Shown in pieces: positions 18,768 to 28,547 of a DNA stretch of 64,000 bases. Below the pieces are notes generated by a model. That model was not told the DNA's origin and did no database searches. It saw nothing but the letters and a program-made list of their open reading frames with translations. This DNA comes from Nitrosomonas sp. (GTDB taxonomy: Bacteria > Pseudomonadota > Gammaproteobacteria > Burkholderiales > Nitrosomonadaceae), in contig JADJBK010000006.1 of assembly GCA_016703745.1 (NCBI GenBank), forward strand, positions 1,364,001 through 1,428,000, given 5' to 3'. Each line of letters opens with the position of its first letter. The stretch's first letter is position 1. The translations under genes were made by a program, and so were the position numbers.

Positions 18768-20282
18768 CTATTTATTTTTTTCAAATTCAGCAACCGCTTC
18801 TTTCAATTGCCGCAAACGCGCTTCCACACTCGATAGCTGATAGAAATTTTCGTGTTTCTGGCGTAACGCAATTTCCAGCTGCCCGATTGCCTGCTTGTAT
18901 TTTCCTTCCAGAATCAGCGCTTCGGCCTGCATCTGATGTTGTAGCAAACGGTTACCCATTGCCTCATGACCACGTGCTTCAAGCTGGTGAAGTCTGATAT
19001 CGTTGCGCATAAATTGCGATTGCTTCCTGACGAAATCGAGCGCCGTTTGTGGCTGGCCATGTCGCAGTAACGCGTCGGCATAGTCGTAAATGAGAGCGCG
19101 GTAATGGGGATAAGCTGCCAGGGCAGTCTGATAAAGTTTGAAAGCATCTTCAATCTGCCCATTCTCAAATTTAACCCGCGAAGCGAGGGTATCGATCATG
19201 GCTGCAGCTTGTATATAATCCCCCACTATCTGGATAGGTTTGCCTAGCCTGTGGTTTTTGAGCAGCTGAGCGGCGGGATCGGACTGAACAGTCTGATAAA
19301 GCACATTCAACTCTTTTTCAGCTCGCCCATATTGCCTGGCGCGGAGTAGCGCCTGAATCAGGCCGTAGCGCTCCGCAGTCTCGTTAATGTAGCGCTTGTC
19401 TTGCAGCCGCACTTCAAACTCCGATACTTTCTGAAATGCGCTCCCCTGCAGAGCACGCAGCTTGGCGCGAACGAGGTGGAATTCTATGCTATCGGGTACC
19501 TGGCGATAACTCACTTCACGAACCCGATTCTGAATATCAGCAATCCGCTCATACGTTATCGGATGAGTTCTGAGAAATGAAGGCGCGCTATTTTCATGAT
19601 AACGGCTGGCATGTTGCATGCGTTCAAAAAATGAAGCCATGCCATGTGGATCAAACCCCGCTTTGATCAACATATCGAATCCTATGCGGTCGGCCTCTTT
19701 CTCGTGCTTGCGCGTAAAATTCAGTTGTGACTGAATCAGCCCGGCCTGCGTGGCGGCCATCACTGCTGAGCCAGCCTGAGGATTGGATCGTGAGGCTAAA
19801 ATGGCAATGGCCAACGCTGCAATCGAAGCAATCATCCCGGTATATTGATTACCAGAGATCATTCTGGCCAGATGTTTCTGCGTGACATGTGCGATTTCGT
19901 GCGCCATGACACCGGCCAGTTCGGATTCACTCTGTGCAGCTGTGATCAGCCCACTATGAAACCCCATGAAACCTCCTGGCAACGCAAACGCATTGATTTC
20001 CGAATTGTTGAGTGCAAAAAATTCAAATGAATGCTCAACCACATAGCGATCAGATACGGCCACCAGTCTGGTGCCAATTCTGCTGAGATAATCAGCTACC
20101 TCAGAATCATCAAGATAGCTCGGATCTGCGCGAATCTGACGCATGATCTGCAACCCAATCTGACGTTCCTGGCGGGGAGTAATCGTTGCTTGCGAAACGT
20201 CACCCAGATCAGGCAGCATTTGTCCAAAAACCGAACCCGGAAAAAGTAACGATAAAACAACAAGGAAAGCTATGTATTTCAT
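18768..20282 (-). CDS. M48 family metalloprotease with TPR domain (BepA/YfgC-like)
   Basis: Periplasmic chaperone/protease of outer-membrane assembly, 504 residues. After a signal peptide (cut near VFGQ, residue 20) the M48 domain shows HEIAH at 128-132 in ELAGVMAHEIAHVTQKHLARM, and the third ligand lies in EKEADRIGFDML. A hydrophobic loop follows the motif, as in BepA. The C-terminal half (about 265-500) is alpha-helical with TPR-like repeats such as ENGQIEDAFKLYQTALAAYP. In E. coli BepA works with LptD and the BAM complex; the same role here is inferred. Confidence 0.92.
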   Translation of the reverse strand: MKYIAFLVVLSLLFPGSVFGQMLPDLGDVSQATITPRQERQIGLQIMRQIRADPSYLDDSEVADYLSRIGTRLVAVSDRYVVEHSFEFFALNNSEINAFALPGGFMGFHSGLITAAQSESELAGVMAHEIAHVTQKHLARMISGNQYTGMIASIAALAIAILASRSNPQAGSAVMAATQAGLIQSQLNFTRKHEKEADRIGFDMLIKAGFDPHGMASFFERMQHASRYHENSAPSFLRTHPITYERIADIQNRVREVSYRQVPDSIEFHLVRAKLRALQGSAFQKVSEFEVRLQDKRYINETAERYGLIQALLRARQYGRAEKELNVLYQTVQSDPAAQLLKNHRLGKPIQIVGDYIQAAAMIDTLASRVKFENGQIEDAFKLYQTALAAYPHYRALIYDYADALLRHGQPQTALDFVRKQSQFMRNDIRLHQLEARGHEAMGNRLLQHQMQAEALILEGKYKQAIGQLEIALRQKHENFYQLSSVEARLRQLKEAVAEFEKNK

Positions 20283-20661
20283 GGTGGTATGATCAAAATT
20301 TCCGTGTCGGGTTCCGTTTGGATATGGCTCTCAACCTCTTCAGAAATTTCTGGAGAATACAACAGAGACGCAACGCACTTGAAATTCTACCAGCAATATA
20401 AAGGTCGCTCCTTTCAGGACAGTAAATTGAGTTCGTATTCTGCTAAAAAGAACGGGGGCTGGCAGTAGATCCATTGACAGCAACGACAGCAACCTTTAAA
20501 CAAGGCGCAGCAAAGATTGATATATCAGGAGATATTTTTTGTGAATTGCGACATATTGTAACGAAATATGGATTTTTAGAGATGCCCTGAAACTCCAAAG
20601 CCTGGGAACGCCTCTGGCTCAGCACGCCCTTGGCTGCAATAATTTCAAGGAGGAAACAAAG
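20283..20661. other. Intergenic stretch without a convincing gene
   Basis: About 380 bases between the BepA-like gene and folE2. Short reading frames exist on both strands: minus 20625-20443 (60 codons), and plus about 20447-20590 reading DPLTATTATFKQGAAKIDIS. Neither has a ribosome site, a convincing start or a family I recognise. The segment could be a decayed gene or an insertion-sequence end. No tRNA, strong hairpin or promoter pair stood out. Confidence 0.4.
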
Positions 20662-21483
20662 TTATCGTGGATTCCGGGATTTTTGCTTATTACGTTCAAT
20701 CATCGCGTAGGCTGAGTGGTTATGAATAGACTCAAAGTTTTCTGATTCCACCACATAGGCATCTATCCGATTGTCTCGATTTAATACCTCGGCAATATCG
20801 CGTACCAGATCTTCTACAAATTTGGGGTTATCGTAAGCTTTTTCCGTAACATATTTCTCATCAGGACGCTTAAGCAGGCCGAACAGTTCACAAGAAGCGT
20901 TCTCCTCAGCAATTCGGATAATATCCTCGATCCAGACAAAACTATTGGTTTTAACGGCAATCGAGACATGGGATCGCTGATTATGCGCGCCATAATCCGA
21001 TATCTTTTTGGAGCATGGGCATAAACTGGTAACCGGTACAACCAGTTTCATGGTAAAGGTATATTGACTATCCGGCTGGTCGATTTCCCCAACAAACATA
21101 ACTTCATAATCCATCAGGCTTTGCACACCCGACACTGGGGCCGCCTTATTTACAAAATAGGGGAACGTCATCTCGATACGCCCGGAAGTTGATTCCAGCC
21201 TGGCAACCATGGCTCGCAGGATACTTTCGAACGACTCTACCGAGATCTCACGTTCCTGGCTATTGAGAATCTCCACAAAGCGGGACATATGCGTCCCCTT
21301 GAAATTATGGGGTAAGTCAACATACATATTAAAAAATGCTACCGTATGCTGCACACCACCATTCTTATCCCCCACTCTTACCGGGTGACGTATGGCCTTG
21401 ATGCCCACTCTGTCAATAGCAATGCGCCGCGTATCTGCAGAGTTTTGTACATCTGCGATGGGTAAATCAATCTGTTTATTCAT
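20662..21483 (-). CDS. folE2: GTP cyclohydrolase FolE2 (type IB)
   Basis: Converts GTP to 7,8-dihydroneopterin triphosphate for folate and queuosine-type pathways; the type IB enzyme can use metals other than zinc. I prefer the ATG at 21483 because GGAGAG lies 4 bases before it; an in-frame GTG at 21495 would add four residues. Landmarks are IADVQNSADTR, VGIKAIRHPV, NFKGTHMSRFVEIL, the catalytic region VPVTSLCPCSKKISDYGAHNQR with its conserved Cys pair, and ELFGLLKRPDEKYVTEKAYDNPKFVED. The length of 273 residues is normal. Confidence 0.96.
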   Translation of the reverse strand: MNKQIDLPIADVQNSADTRRIAIDRVGIKAIRHPVRVGDKNGGVQHTVAFFNMYVDLPHNFKGTHMSRFVEILNSQEREISVESFESILRAMVARLESTSGRIEMTFPYFVNKAAPVSGVQSLMDYEVMFVGEIDQPDSQYTFTMKLVVPVTSLCPCSKKISDYGAHNQRSHVSIAVKTNSFVWIEDIIRIAEENASCELFGLLKRPDEKYVTEKAYDNPKFVEDLVRDIAEVLNRDNRIDAYVVESENFESIHNHSAYAMIERNKQKSRNPR

Positions 21484-21604
21484 GGCACTCTCCACCGGTT
21501 AGTAACTAACCAGCATATTTGAAAACTATTTTGCCTACTCCTAACAAAACAACCAGCTAAAGAGTCATTCATACATAGGTGTAACACTTATTTCCTCATG
21601 ACTC

Positions 21605-23467
21605 TTAACCACCAGCAGTCTTGGCAGTCACCCTTTGTTGAACGGCCTGCACAATACCACGCTTGTCCAGCCCACAATCAGCGAGCATTTGTTCCGGATC
21701 GCCCTGGTCAATAAAACTATCAGGCAAACCCAGTTGAATCACGTTCACGATGATACCTCGACTTGCAAGATATTCGAGAACTGCGCTCCCCGCACCACCC
21801 ATAACAGTATTTTCTTCGACTGTTACCAGCAGCTCGTGTTCCGCTGCCAGAGATTCGATCAGAGCTTGATCCAGCGGTTTAACAAAACGCATGTTTGCAA
21901 CCGTCGCATTCAGCACTTCGGCGGCTTCCAGGCAAGGCGATAACATGCTGCCAAATGCAAGCAATGCGATTTGCTTACCTTGGCGGCGTATTTCTCCACA
22001 TCCAATCGGAATAGCCTGCATTTCCTGCTCGACGTTAACACCCGAACCCGTACCACGCGGGTAACGCACAGCGCTTGGAGTTTTTAACTGAAAAGCGGTA
22101 TACAACATCTGTCGGCACTCATTTTCATCCGCAGGGGTCATGACTGTCATATTCGGAATGCAACGCAGATAGGTTAAATCAAAACTGCCCGCGTGCGTGG
22201 GTCCGTCAGCCCCGACCAGCCCAGCCCGATCGATCGCAAATACCACCGGCAGATTCTGAATGGCAACATCATGAATCAGCTGGTCATAGGCACGCTGTAG
22301 AAAGGTTGAGTATATGGCAACAACCGGCTTTAATCCCTCACAGGCAGCACCTGCGGCAAAAGTAACCGCATGCTGCTCAGCAATGCCAACATCGAAATAG
22401 CGGTCTGGAAATTCACTTGAAAACCTGACTAACCCAGAGCCTTCGCGCATAGCCGGAGTAACACCAATCAGACGCGGATCACGCGCAGCCATATCACATA
22501 GCCAATCACCAAAAATCTGAGTGTACGATAATTTCTTTGCCACCACTTTGGGAACAATACCCTGCGTAGAATCAAATTTCCCTACACCATGGTACAAAAT
22601 TGGATCTTCTTCAGCCGGCTTGTATCCTTTACCTTTGCGCGTAACGATGTGAAGAAATTGAGGGCCTTCCAGTTGTTTGATGTTATTCAGAGTGGCATAA
22701 AGAATATCGAGATCGTGTCCATCAATTGGGCCGATATAGTTGAAACCAAATTCTTCGAATAGTGTTCCTGGCGTAACCATTCCTTTGACATGCTCTTCCG
22801 CACGCTTGGCAAGCTCCAGCATTGAGGGCACCACACCTAGAACCCGCTCTCCCGCACGTCGCGCAGTTGCGTAGAATCGACCAGACATCAGCTTGGCCAG
22901 GTAATTGTTGAGTGCGCCCACCGGTGGCGAAATCGACATGTCGTTATCGTTCAGAATCACCAGCAAATTAGTGTCCATCACCCCGGCATTATTCAGCGCC
23001 TCAAAGGCCATACCAGCACTCATTGCCCCATCACCAATTACGGCAATAGACTGACGCTTCAGACCGCTGATCTGCGCACCGACCGCCATGCCCAATGCGG
23101 CACTAATGGAGGTACTCGAATGCGCCGTGCCAAAGGTATCGTATTCGCTTTCATCACGTCGCGGAAATCCGGCAATTCCACCGCACATACGCAATCGCTC
23201 CATTCCGGCACGACGGCCAGTCAATATTTTGTGTGCATAGGTCTGATGACCGACATCCCAGACTAATCGGTCATAGGGCGTATTGAATACATAATGCAGG
23301 GCAATTGTTAATTCAACGGTACCAAGATTAGACGACAAATGCCCACCAGTACTGGCAACAGATTCCACTAAGAATTGCCGCAGCTCGGTGGCAAGCTGCG
23401 GTAATTGACTACGTTTCAGGGCACGTAACTGTGCGGGTATTTCGACACGATCAAGTAATGGATACAT
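21605..23467 (-). CDS. dxs: 1-deoxy-D-xylulose-5-phosphate synthase
   Basis: Thiamine-diphosphate enzyme that makes DXP from pyruvate and glyceraldehyde-3-phosphate, the first step of the MEP isoprenoid pathway. The ATG at 23467 gives 620 residues; a TTG three codons upstream is less likely. Motifs are GGHLSSNLGTVELTIALHYVF, the ThDP-binding VIGDGAMSAGMAFEALNNAG, and FAIDRAGLVGADGPTHAGSFDLTYLR of the pyrimidine-binding domain. It lies downstream of ispA and xseB, the usual isoprenoid cluster in proteobacteria. Confidence 0.97.
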   Translation of the reverse strand: MYPLLDRVEIPAQLRALKRSQLPQLATELRQFLVESVASTGGHLSSNLGTVELTIALHYVFNTPYDRLVWDVGHQTYAHKILTGRRAGMERLRMCGGIAGFPRRDESEYDTFGTAHSSTSISAALGMAVGAQISGLKRQSIAVIGDGAMSAGMAFEALNNAGVMDTNLLVILNDNDMSISPPVGALNNYLAKLMSGRFYATARRAGERVLGVVPSMLELAKRAEEHVKGMVTPGTLFEEFGFNYIGPIDGHDLDILYATLNNIKQLEGPQFLHIVTRKGKGYKPAEEDPILYHGVGKFDSTQGIVPKVVAKKLSYTQIFGDWLCDMAARDPRLIGVTPAMREGSGLVRFSSEFPDRYFDVGIAEQHAVTFAAGAACEGLKPVVAIYSTFLQRAYDQLIHDVAIQNLPVVFAIDRAGLVGADGPTHAGSFDLTYLRCIPNMTVMTPADENECRQMLYTAFQLKTPSAVRYPRGTGSGVNVEQEMQAIPIGCGEIRRQGKQIALLAFGSMLSPCLEAAEVLNATVANMRFVKPLDQALIESLAAEHELLVTVEENTVMGGAGSAVLEYLASRGIIVNVIQLGLPDSFIDQGDPEQMLADCGLDKRGIVQAVQQRVTAKTAGG

Positions 23468-23547
23468 CAGGATCAAGAAAAAACTTAGTAGAAATGGATG
23501 GAAGGCAAAAGATACGGGACAACTGCAAACTGTTCTTCAGAGCCGCT

Positions 23548-24441
23548 TTAAAATTCACGCTCGATAATAAAATCGGTCACTTGTCGCAGACGGGTAGCAT
23601 CTGCTCCAAGCTTGTCCAGGGTTTGGCAGGCGTCCTGGTGGATTGATTTTGCCAGTTTACGCGCTTGTTTGACACCCAATATACTAACATACGTCGGTTT
23701 ATTGTTCTCCGCGTCCTTGCCAGCGGTTTTTCCCAGCGTATCCGTCGTCGCTTCTGCGTCCAGAATATCATCCACCACCTGAAATACCAAACCAATACAC
23801 TTTGCAAAATGATCGAGTTGCTTGATTTGAGAGACATTTAACCCATCACCACAACACGCCCCCAGTATGACTGCAGCTCGAATTAGTGCGCCAGTTTTAT
23901 GGATGTGCATGAATTCCAGCTCTGCCAGGCTCAATGTTTTACCAACACTATCCAGATCGATCGCTTGACCACCGGCCATCCCACGCGAACCTGCGGCTAT
24001 CGCAAGCTGTTCAATCATTTCCAGTTGTTTGTCTGGATTTTGTGTCAAACCAGGTTGCGCCAATATCTGAAAAGCCAGACTTTGCAAGCTATCACCCACC
24101 AGTAGTGCGGTTGCTTCGTCATAATGGATATGGCAAGTTGGCTTGCCTCGCCGCAAAGTATCATCATCCATGCAGGGCATATCATCATGCACCAGAGAGT
24201 ATGCGTGAATTAGCTCAACTGCTACTCCAGCCTGCACTGCGCGGTCTTGATCCGCTCCGCTTAATTCGCCGGCGGCAAGTGACAACAAAGGACGTATTCG
24301 CTTACCCCCACCCAGTACGACGTAACGCATTGCCTCATGTAAGCGTGCTGGCGCGCAATCTACTGTGGCAAGATGTTTATCCAGACATACTTCAACTTGC
24401 GCAAGACAAGCATTCATCCAAGTCGTAAAATCAGCACTCAT
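23548..24441 (-). CDS. ispA: Farnesyl diphosphate synthase (IspA type polyprenyl synthetase)
   Basis: Condenses IPP with DMAPP/GPP to give farnesyl diphosphate. The ATG at 24441 (MSADFTTWMNACLAQ, 297 residues) overlaps the end of xseB by 11 bases, as is usual for this pair; upstream extensions are not credible. The first aspartate-rich motif is DDMPCMDDDTLRRGKP and the second is DDILD; GGGKRIRPLL provides the IPP-binding basic residues. It sits in the xseB-ispA-dxs operon. Confidence 0.95.
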   Translation of the reverse strand: MSADFTTWMNACLAQVEVCLDKHLATVDCAPARLHEAMRYVVLGGGKRIRPLLSLAAGELSGADQDRAVQAGVAVELIHAYSLVHDDMPCMDDDTLRRGKPTCHIHYDEATALLVGDSLQSLAFQILAQPGLTQNPDKQLEMIEQLAIAAGSRGMAGGQAIDLDSVGKTLSLAELEFMHIHKTGALIRAAVILGACCGDGLNVSQIKQLDHFAKCIGLVFQVVDDILDAEATTDTLGKTAGKDAENNKPTYVSILGVKQARKLAKSIHQDACQTLDKLGADATRLRQVTDFIIEREF

Positions 24442-24700
24442 TACTTTCCGTAACCGTAAAATTTTTAAGCATCTCTGCTTCGAATATCTTGATTTGTTGT
24501 TGTGAGTTTTCCAGCGTCTTCTGGCAATATTGTAACAACTCCATCCCACGCTTGTAGTTAGAAAGTGATTCCTGCAAATTCATCTGTTCACTTTCCATCG
24601 CCACAACAATACGCTCCAGTTCGGCCACGGCATGTTCAAAGTCTTGCGGCTGTAGTTGTGATTGGGAAATTACCTCAGTTTCTGTCAGTTTTTTTTTCAT
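24431..24700 (-). CDS. xseB: Exodeoxyribonuclease VII small subunit
   Basis: Small subunit of exonuclease VII, which with XseA degrades single-stranded DNA. The 89-residue protein has the family core FEHAVAELERIVVAMESEQMNLQESLSNYKRGMELLQYCQKTLE, a helical coiled-coil hairpin. It starts the xseB-ispA-dxs transcription unit. The start may be a few residues later, because MKKKLTETE is a variable tail. Confidence 0.93.
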   Translation of the reverse strand: MKKKLTETEVISQSQLQPQDFEHAVAELERIVVAMESEQMNLQESLSNYKRGMELLQYCQKTLENSQQQIKIFEAEMLKNFTVTESNEC

Positions 24701-24730
24701 GCTTATGGTATGAACTGTTTTCTGGGCACC

Positions 24731-25936
24731 CTATTTTTCTGGCAAGAGGGTAACCTTTGCAAATTTCCGTTTTCCAATCTGGATGGTTACTGTCGCATTG
24801 AGCGGGATAGCGATAGTTTTATCACTAATCTTGCCTCCATCCAGTCTGACTCCACCCTGCTCAATCATACGCAAGGCCTCGCTGGTGCTTGCCGTCAACC
24901 CAGCAAGCTTAAGGAGTTGCGGAATCTGAATGGCATCTCCAGTAATATGCAGCATTTTTTCTGGCAACTCATCAGGCAGCGCACCTCTGGTAAAGCGTGC
25001 TTCAAAATCCACCAATGCCTTATCTGCATCCACCTGGCTATGAAAACGCGTAACAATTTCCAGTGCAAGCTGCACTTTGATATCCCGAGGATTACGCCCC
25101 TGGGTAACGTCGCTGCGCCATTGCTGTATTGTCTCCAACGTTTCAAATGACAACAGCTCCAGATATCGCCACATAAGCGTATCGCTGATTGACATCAACT
25201 TACCAAACATTTCTGTCGGTGATTCAGCAACACCAATATAATTATTGAGCGACTTGGACATTTTCTGCACACCATCCAGTCCTTCAAGCAATGGCATGGT
25301 CAGGATACATTGCGGGGTCTGTCCATAATGTTTTTGCAGCTCACGCCCCATCAGCAGATTGAATTTCTGATCAGTCCCACCCAGCTCAAGATCAGCTCTG
25401 AGCGCAACAGAATCATACCCCTGGATCAGGGGATAAAGAAACTCATGAATGGCAATGGGCTGATTATTACGATAGCGTTTGTCAAAATCGTCACGCTCGA
25501 GCATACGCGCTACGGTATGAGTAGAAGCAAGCTTGATGAGATCCGCCGCACTGAATTGATCCATCCAGGTTGAGTTAAATACGACCTCTGTTTGCTCTTG
25601 TCTCAGTATTTTAAAAACTTGCGTGGTATACGATATGGCATTGACGGCAACCTGCTCACGGGTCAAGGGTGGTCTCGTCGTATTTTTGCCGCTGGGATCT
25701 CCAATCATGCCGGTAAAATCACCAATCAAAAACAGAACGTGATGTCCCATGTCCTGCAACAATCGCAGTTTGTTCAATAAAACTGTATGTCCCAAATGCA
25801 AGTCTGGCGCAGTAGGATCAAACCCTGCCTTGATCCGAAGCGGAGCCGATTTCTGTAGTTTTTCCACCAGCTCCTGCTCGATCAGCAATTCCTGACAACC
25901 ACGCTTGATGGCTTGTATGGCGGATAATTCAGACAC
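24731..25936 (-). CDS. tyrS: Tyrosyl-tRNA synthetase
   Basis: Class I aminoacyl-tRNA synthetase, 401 residues, of the TyrRS type with HLGHT as its HIGH motif (PDLHLGHTVLLNKL) and KMSKSLNNYI as KMSKS. The C-terminal S4-like RNA-binding domain is visible as EALRMIEQGGVRLDGGKI. It ends 30 bases before xseB starts on the same strand, so the two may share a transcript. Confidence 0.96.
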   Translation of the reverse strand: MSELSAIQAIKRGCQELLIEQELVEKLQKSAPLRIKAGFDPTAPDLHLGHTVLLNKLRLLQDMGHHVLFLIGDFTGMIGDPSGKNTTRPPLTREQVAVNAISYTTQVFKILRQEQTEVVFNSTWMDQFSAADLIKLASTHTVARMLERDDFDKRYRNNQPIAIHEFLYPLIQGYDSVALRADLELGGTDQKFNLLMGRELQKHYGQTPQCILTMPLLEGLDGVQKMSKSLNNYIGVAESPTEMFGKLMSISDTLMWRYLELLSFETLETIQQWRSDVTQGRNPRDIKVQLALEIVTRFHSQVDADKALVDFEARFTRGALPDELPEKMLHITGDAIQIPQLLKLAGLTASTSEALRMIEQGGVRLDGGKISDKTIAIPLNATVTIQIGKRKFAKVTLLPEK

Positions 25937-26032
25937 AATAGCAGGATAAAAATGTGGACGTCGTCATATTATTTATGCGGTTCCATGTTAGACTTCGAAT
26001 TATCTGTTAATTAATGAGGAGAAGTATCGTTA

Positions 26033-27346
26033 ATGTATTATCAACCTTACCTGCCCCCCAAAAAATCAAGCATATTATCGCAGAAACGTACCCGCTGGCT
26101 AACCCTTCTGCTCAGCATGCCAATACTTGGCATGGTCACCGCCTTCGGCATCATGCCGGACGCCTCTTTTCAGAAAGCTTCCGAAGAACGGGTTGTGTAC
26201 CCCCTGACTTTGCCGGAAAATCTGGCAACTTCTGACCCCGATATGACTTTCTGGCATCAGGAAAGTATTCGTCGTGGCGATACCATCCATGCAATACTTG
26301 ACCGACTGAATATCAGTCGGCAGGATAAATTGGATATTCTCAATACGTCACGCACCAGTGAAGCGCTGCATAAGCTCAAACCAGGTGAGATCGTACATGC
26401 GGAAACCCGTCCAGACGGAGGGTTGCTGTTACTTCGTTATTTTTATGGCAATGGAAAGCAGTTACAAATTGAGAAAGTAGACGGCGTTTTTGAACTCAAT
26501 GAACTGTCGAGTCAACATGATAATACCACCCTGCAAATTTCATCAGGCGTAATCACCCACTCCCTGTTTGCAGCCGTCAGTGATGTCGGACTTCCAAGTC
26601 AGATCGCCTCACAAATGATCGATATTTTTGCCAGCAACATTGATTTTCACCGTGGCCTGCATAAAGGTGATCACTTTACCGTCATCTATGAATCTCACCA
26701 GGATGAAAGCGGTCAAACTCAACCGGGACGAATTCTTGCAGTAGAATTCAGCAATAAGGGAAAGCCATACCGAGCCATCTATTTCAAGGCAGAAGGTCAG
26801 GGTGACTATTACACCCCTTCAGGTGATAATCTGCACAAACCTTTTTTGATGGCACCACTCAAATTTTCACGAATCAGCTCCGGATATACCGACAATCGTT
26901 ATCATCCTATTCTCAAACGATGGCGTGCACATAAAGGAATTGACTACGCCGCTCCCGCCGGTACTGAGATCATGGCAACGGCTGATGGATCTGTCAAATA
27001 TAAGGGTCAGCAAGCTGGATATGGTAACTTGATTGTTTTGCAGCATGCCGGGCCATACAGCTCCGCTTATGGACATTTATCAAGTTTTGTCAGCCATCTG
27101 AAGCCAGGCCAACGCGTCAAGCAAGGCGATATCATCGGCTATGTCGGCTCGACTGGCATGGCAACCGGCCCACATCTCCACTATGAACTGCGGGTAAATG
27201 GCATACAACAGGATCCGACCAAGATCGTTATGCCTGCTGCTCCTTCCATTAATAAAAAATATCGCGCTGCTTTTCAGAAGCAAAGCAGGGAAATGCTCGC
27301 CATACTCGAACTGCCGCACAATACCGAAATGGCCTCTCTGCAATAA
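26033..27346 (+). CDS. M23 family peptidoglycan endopeptidase (OapA/YebA-like)
   Basis: Cell-wall hydrolase of 437 residues, probably anchored in the inner membrane by a helix near residues 23-42. A LysM-like/OapA region around 75-130 (SIRRGDTIHAILDRLNISRQD) precedes a central domain. The LytM/M23 domain at about 290-415 carries HPILKRWRAHKGIDYAAPAGTEI, which supplies the first zinc His and Asp, and GPHLHYELRVNG, which supplies the HxH. All ligands are present, so it should be catalytically active rather than an EnvC/NlpD-type activator. It is divergent from tyrS and lies 6 bases upstream of anmK. Confidence 0.9.
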   Translation: MYYQPYLPPKKSSILSQKRTRWLTLLLSMPILGMVTAFGIMPDASFQKASEERVVYPLTLPENLATSDPDMTFWHQESIRRGDTIHAILDRLNISRQDKLDILNTSRTSEALHKLKPGEIVHAETRPDGGLLLLRYFYGNGKQLQIEKVDGVFELNELSSQHDNTTLQISSGVITHSLFAAVSDVGLPSQIASQMIDIFASNIDFHRGLHKGDHFTVIYESHQDESGQTQPGRILAVEFSNKGKPYRAIYFKAEGQGDYYTPSGDNLHKPFLMAPLKFSRISSGYTDNRYHPILKRWRAHKGIDYAAPAGTEIMATADGSVKYKGQQAGYGNLIVLQHAGPYSSAYGHLSSFVSHLKPGQRVKQGDIIGYVGSTGMATGPHLHYELRVNGIQQDPTKIVMPAAPSINKKYRAAFQKQSREMLAILELPHNTEMASLQ

Positions 27347-27352
27347 GACTGC

Positions 27353-28444
27353 TTGAGCAGCTCATATTATATTGGACTGATGTCAGGCACCAGTCTTGAT
27401 GGTATCGATGCTGCTCTAACGGATCTTTCCCGATCACCTGTGCTGATCAACACTGCTTTTACAGCGTTTGACGACACTCGACGGAAAGATCTGCTCGCAC
27501 TGCATACGCCGGGTAAAAATGAGCTGCAGCGAGCGGCGCGCCTTGCCAATCAGCTAACTTATTCCTACGCGGAAATTGTTAATCAACTACTTGATCAGGT
27601 AGCAGTCTTACCTTCTGAGATTCGTGCAATTGGCTGCCATGGTCAAACAATCAGACATAGCCCACAGGATGGATACAGCATTCAACTCGTTAATGGCTCC
27701 TTACTGGCGGAATTGACCGGTATCACGGTAATAAGTGATTTCAGAAATCGCGATATCGCTGCCGGGGGACAAGGCGCACCGCTGGTGCCGGCTTTTCATC
27801 AAGCAGTGTTCTCTCATCCGCACATTCATCGTCTGATCATCAACATCGGCGGAATCGCCAACATTACCAGCCTGCCACCAGAAGGCGAGGTAACCGGTTT
27901 TGATTGCGGACCGGGTAACATGCTAATGGATGCCTGGTGCCACCTGCACACCGGTATGACTTATGACCACCATGGCAACTGGGCACGATCTGGCAACCTT
28001 ATTCCCCACCTGCTCGAAAAGCTACTGGCGTCACCATATTTCTCCCTCCCCCCACCCAAAAGTACTGGACGCGAGCTATTTCATCTTGATTGGCTCACTA
28101 CTCACCTCTCCAGCAACGCGCGCCCAGAAGATGTTCAGGCAACCCTGCTCAGTTTTACAGTTGAGACGATAAAACGTGCGATCACGTCATGGTATCCCCG
28201 GGCAGGAGAACTTTATCTATGCGGTGGTGGCGCGCATAACGCCGCGCTGATCATGATGCTTCACGAAATCATGCCTCATCACAAAATTAAACTAACTGAC
28301 GAGCTAGGTATTCCCGCTGACTGGGTGGAAGCCTGTGCTTTTGCCTGGCTTGCCCAGCAAACAATCAACAGATCACCAGGCAACCTGCCCGCTGTTACCG
28401 GCGCAATGGGAACCAGAATATTGGGCGCGATTCATCAAGCCTGA
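27353..28444 (+). CDS. anmK: Anhydro-N-acetylmuramic acid kinase
   Basis: Phosphorylates and opens 1,6-anhydro-MurNAc during peptidoglycan recycling. The start is TTG at 27353 (SSSYYIGLMSGTSLDGIDAAL); no better start precedes the diagnostic GLMSGTSLDGID phosphate-binding motif. Further landmarks are IGCHGQTIRHSP, VSDFRNRDIAAGGQGAPLVPAFH, and NIGGIANIT with GFDCGPGN. The length of 363 residues is typical. The immediate upstream M23 endopeptidase fits a shared wall-turnover theme. Confidence 0.95.
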   Translation: MSSSYYIGLMSGTSLDGIDAALTDLSRSPVLINTAFTAFDDTRRKDLLALHTPGKNELQRAARLANQLTYSYAEIVNQLLDQVAVLPSEIRAIGCHGQTIRHSPQDGYSIQLVNGSLLAELTGITVISDFRNRDIAAGGQGAPLVPAFHQAVFSHPHIHRLIINIGGIANITSLPPEGEVTGFDCGPGNMLMDAWCHLHTGMTYDHHGNWARSGNLIPHLLEKLLASPYFSLPPPKSTGRELFHLDWLTTHLSSNARPEDVQATLLSFTVETIKRAITSWYPRAGELYLCGGGAHNAALIMMLHEIMPHHKIKLTDELGIPADWVEACAFAWLAQQTINRSPGNLPAVTGAMGTRILGAIHQA

Positions 28445-28547
28445 TTCTTGCAGTCCCAAGTATTTTTCAACTGGCTACATCATGAACTGCGAGATTTTCC
28501 GGGTTTAAGCAGCTTTCAACTACTGGATAAGACCTTAAAAAATATTT

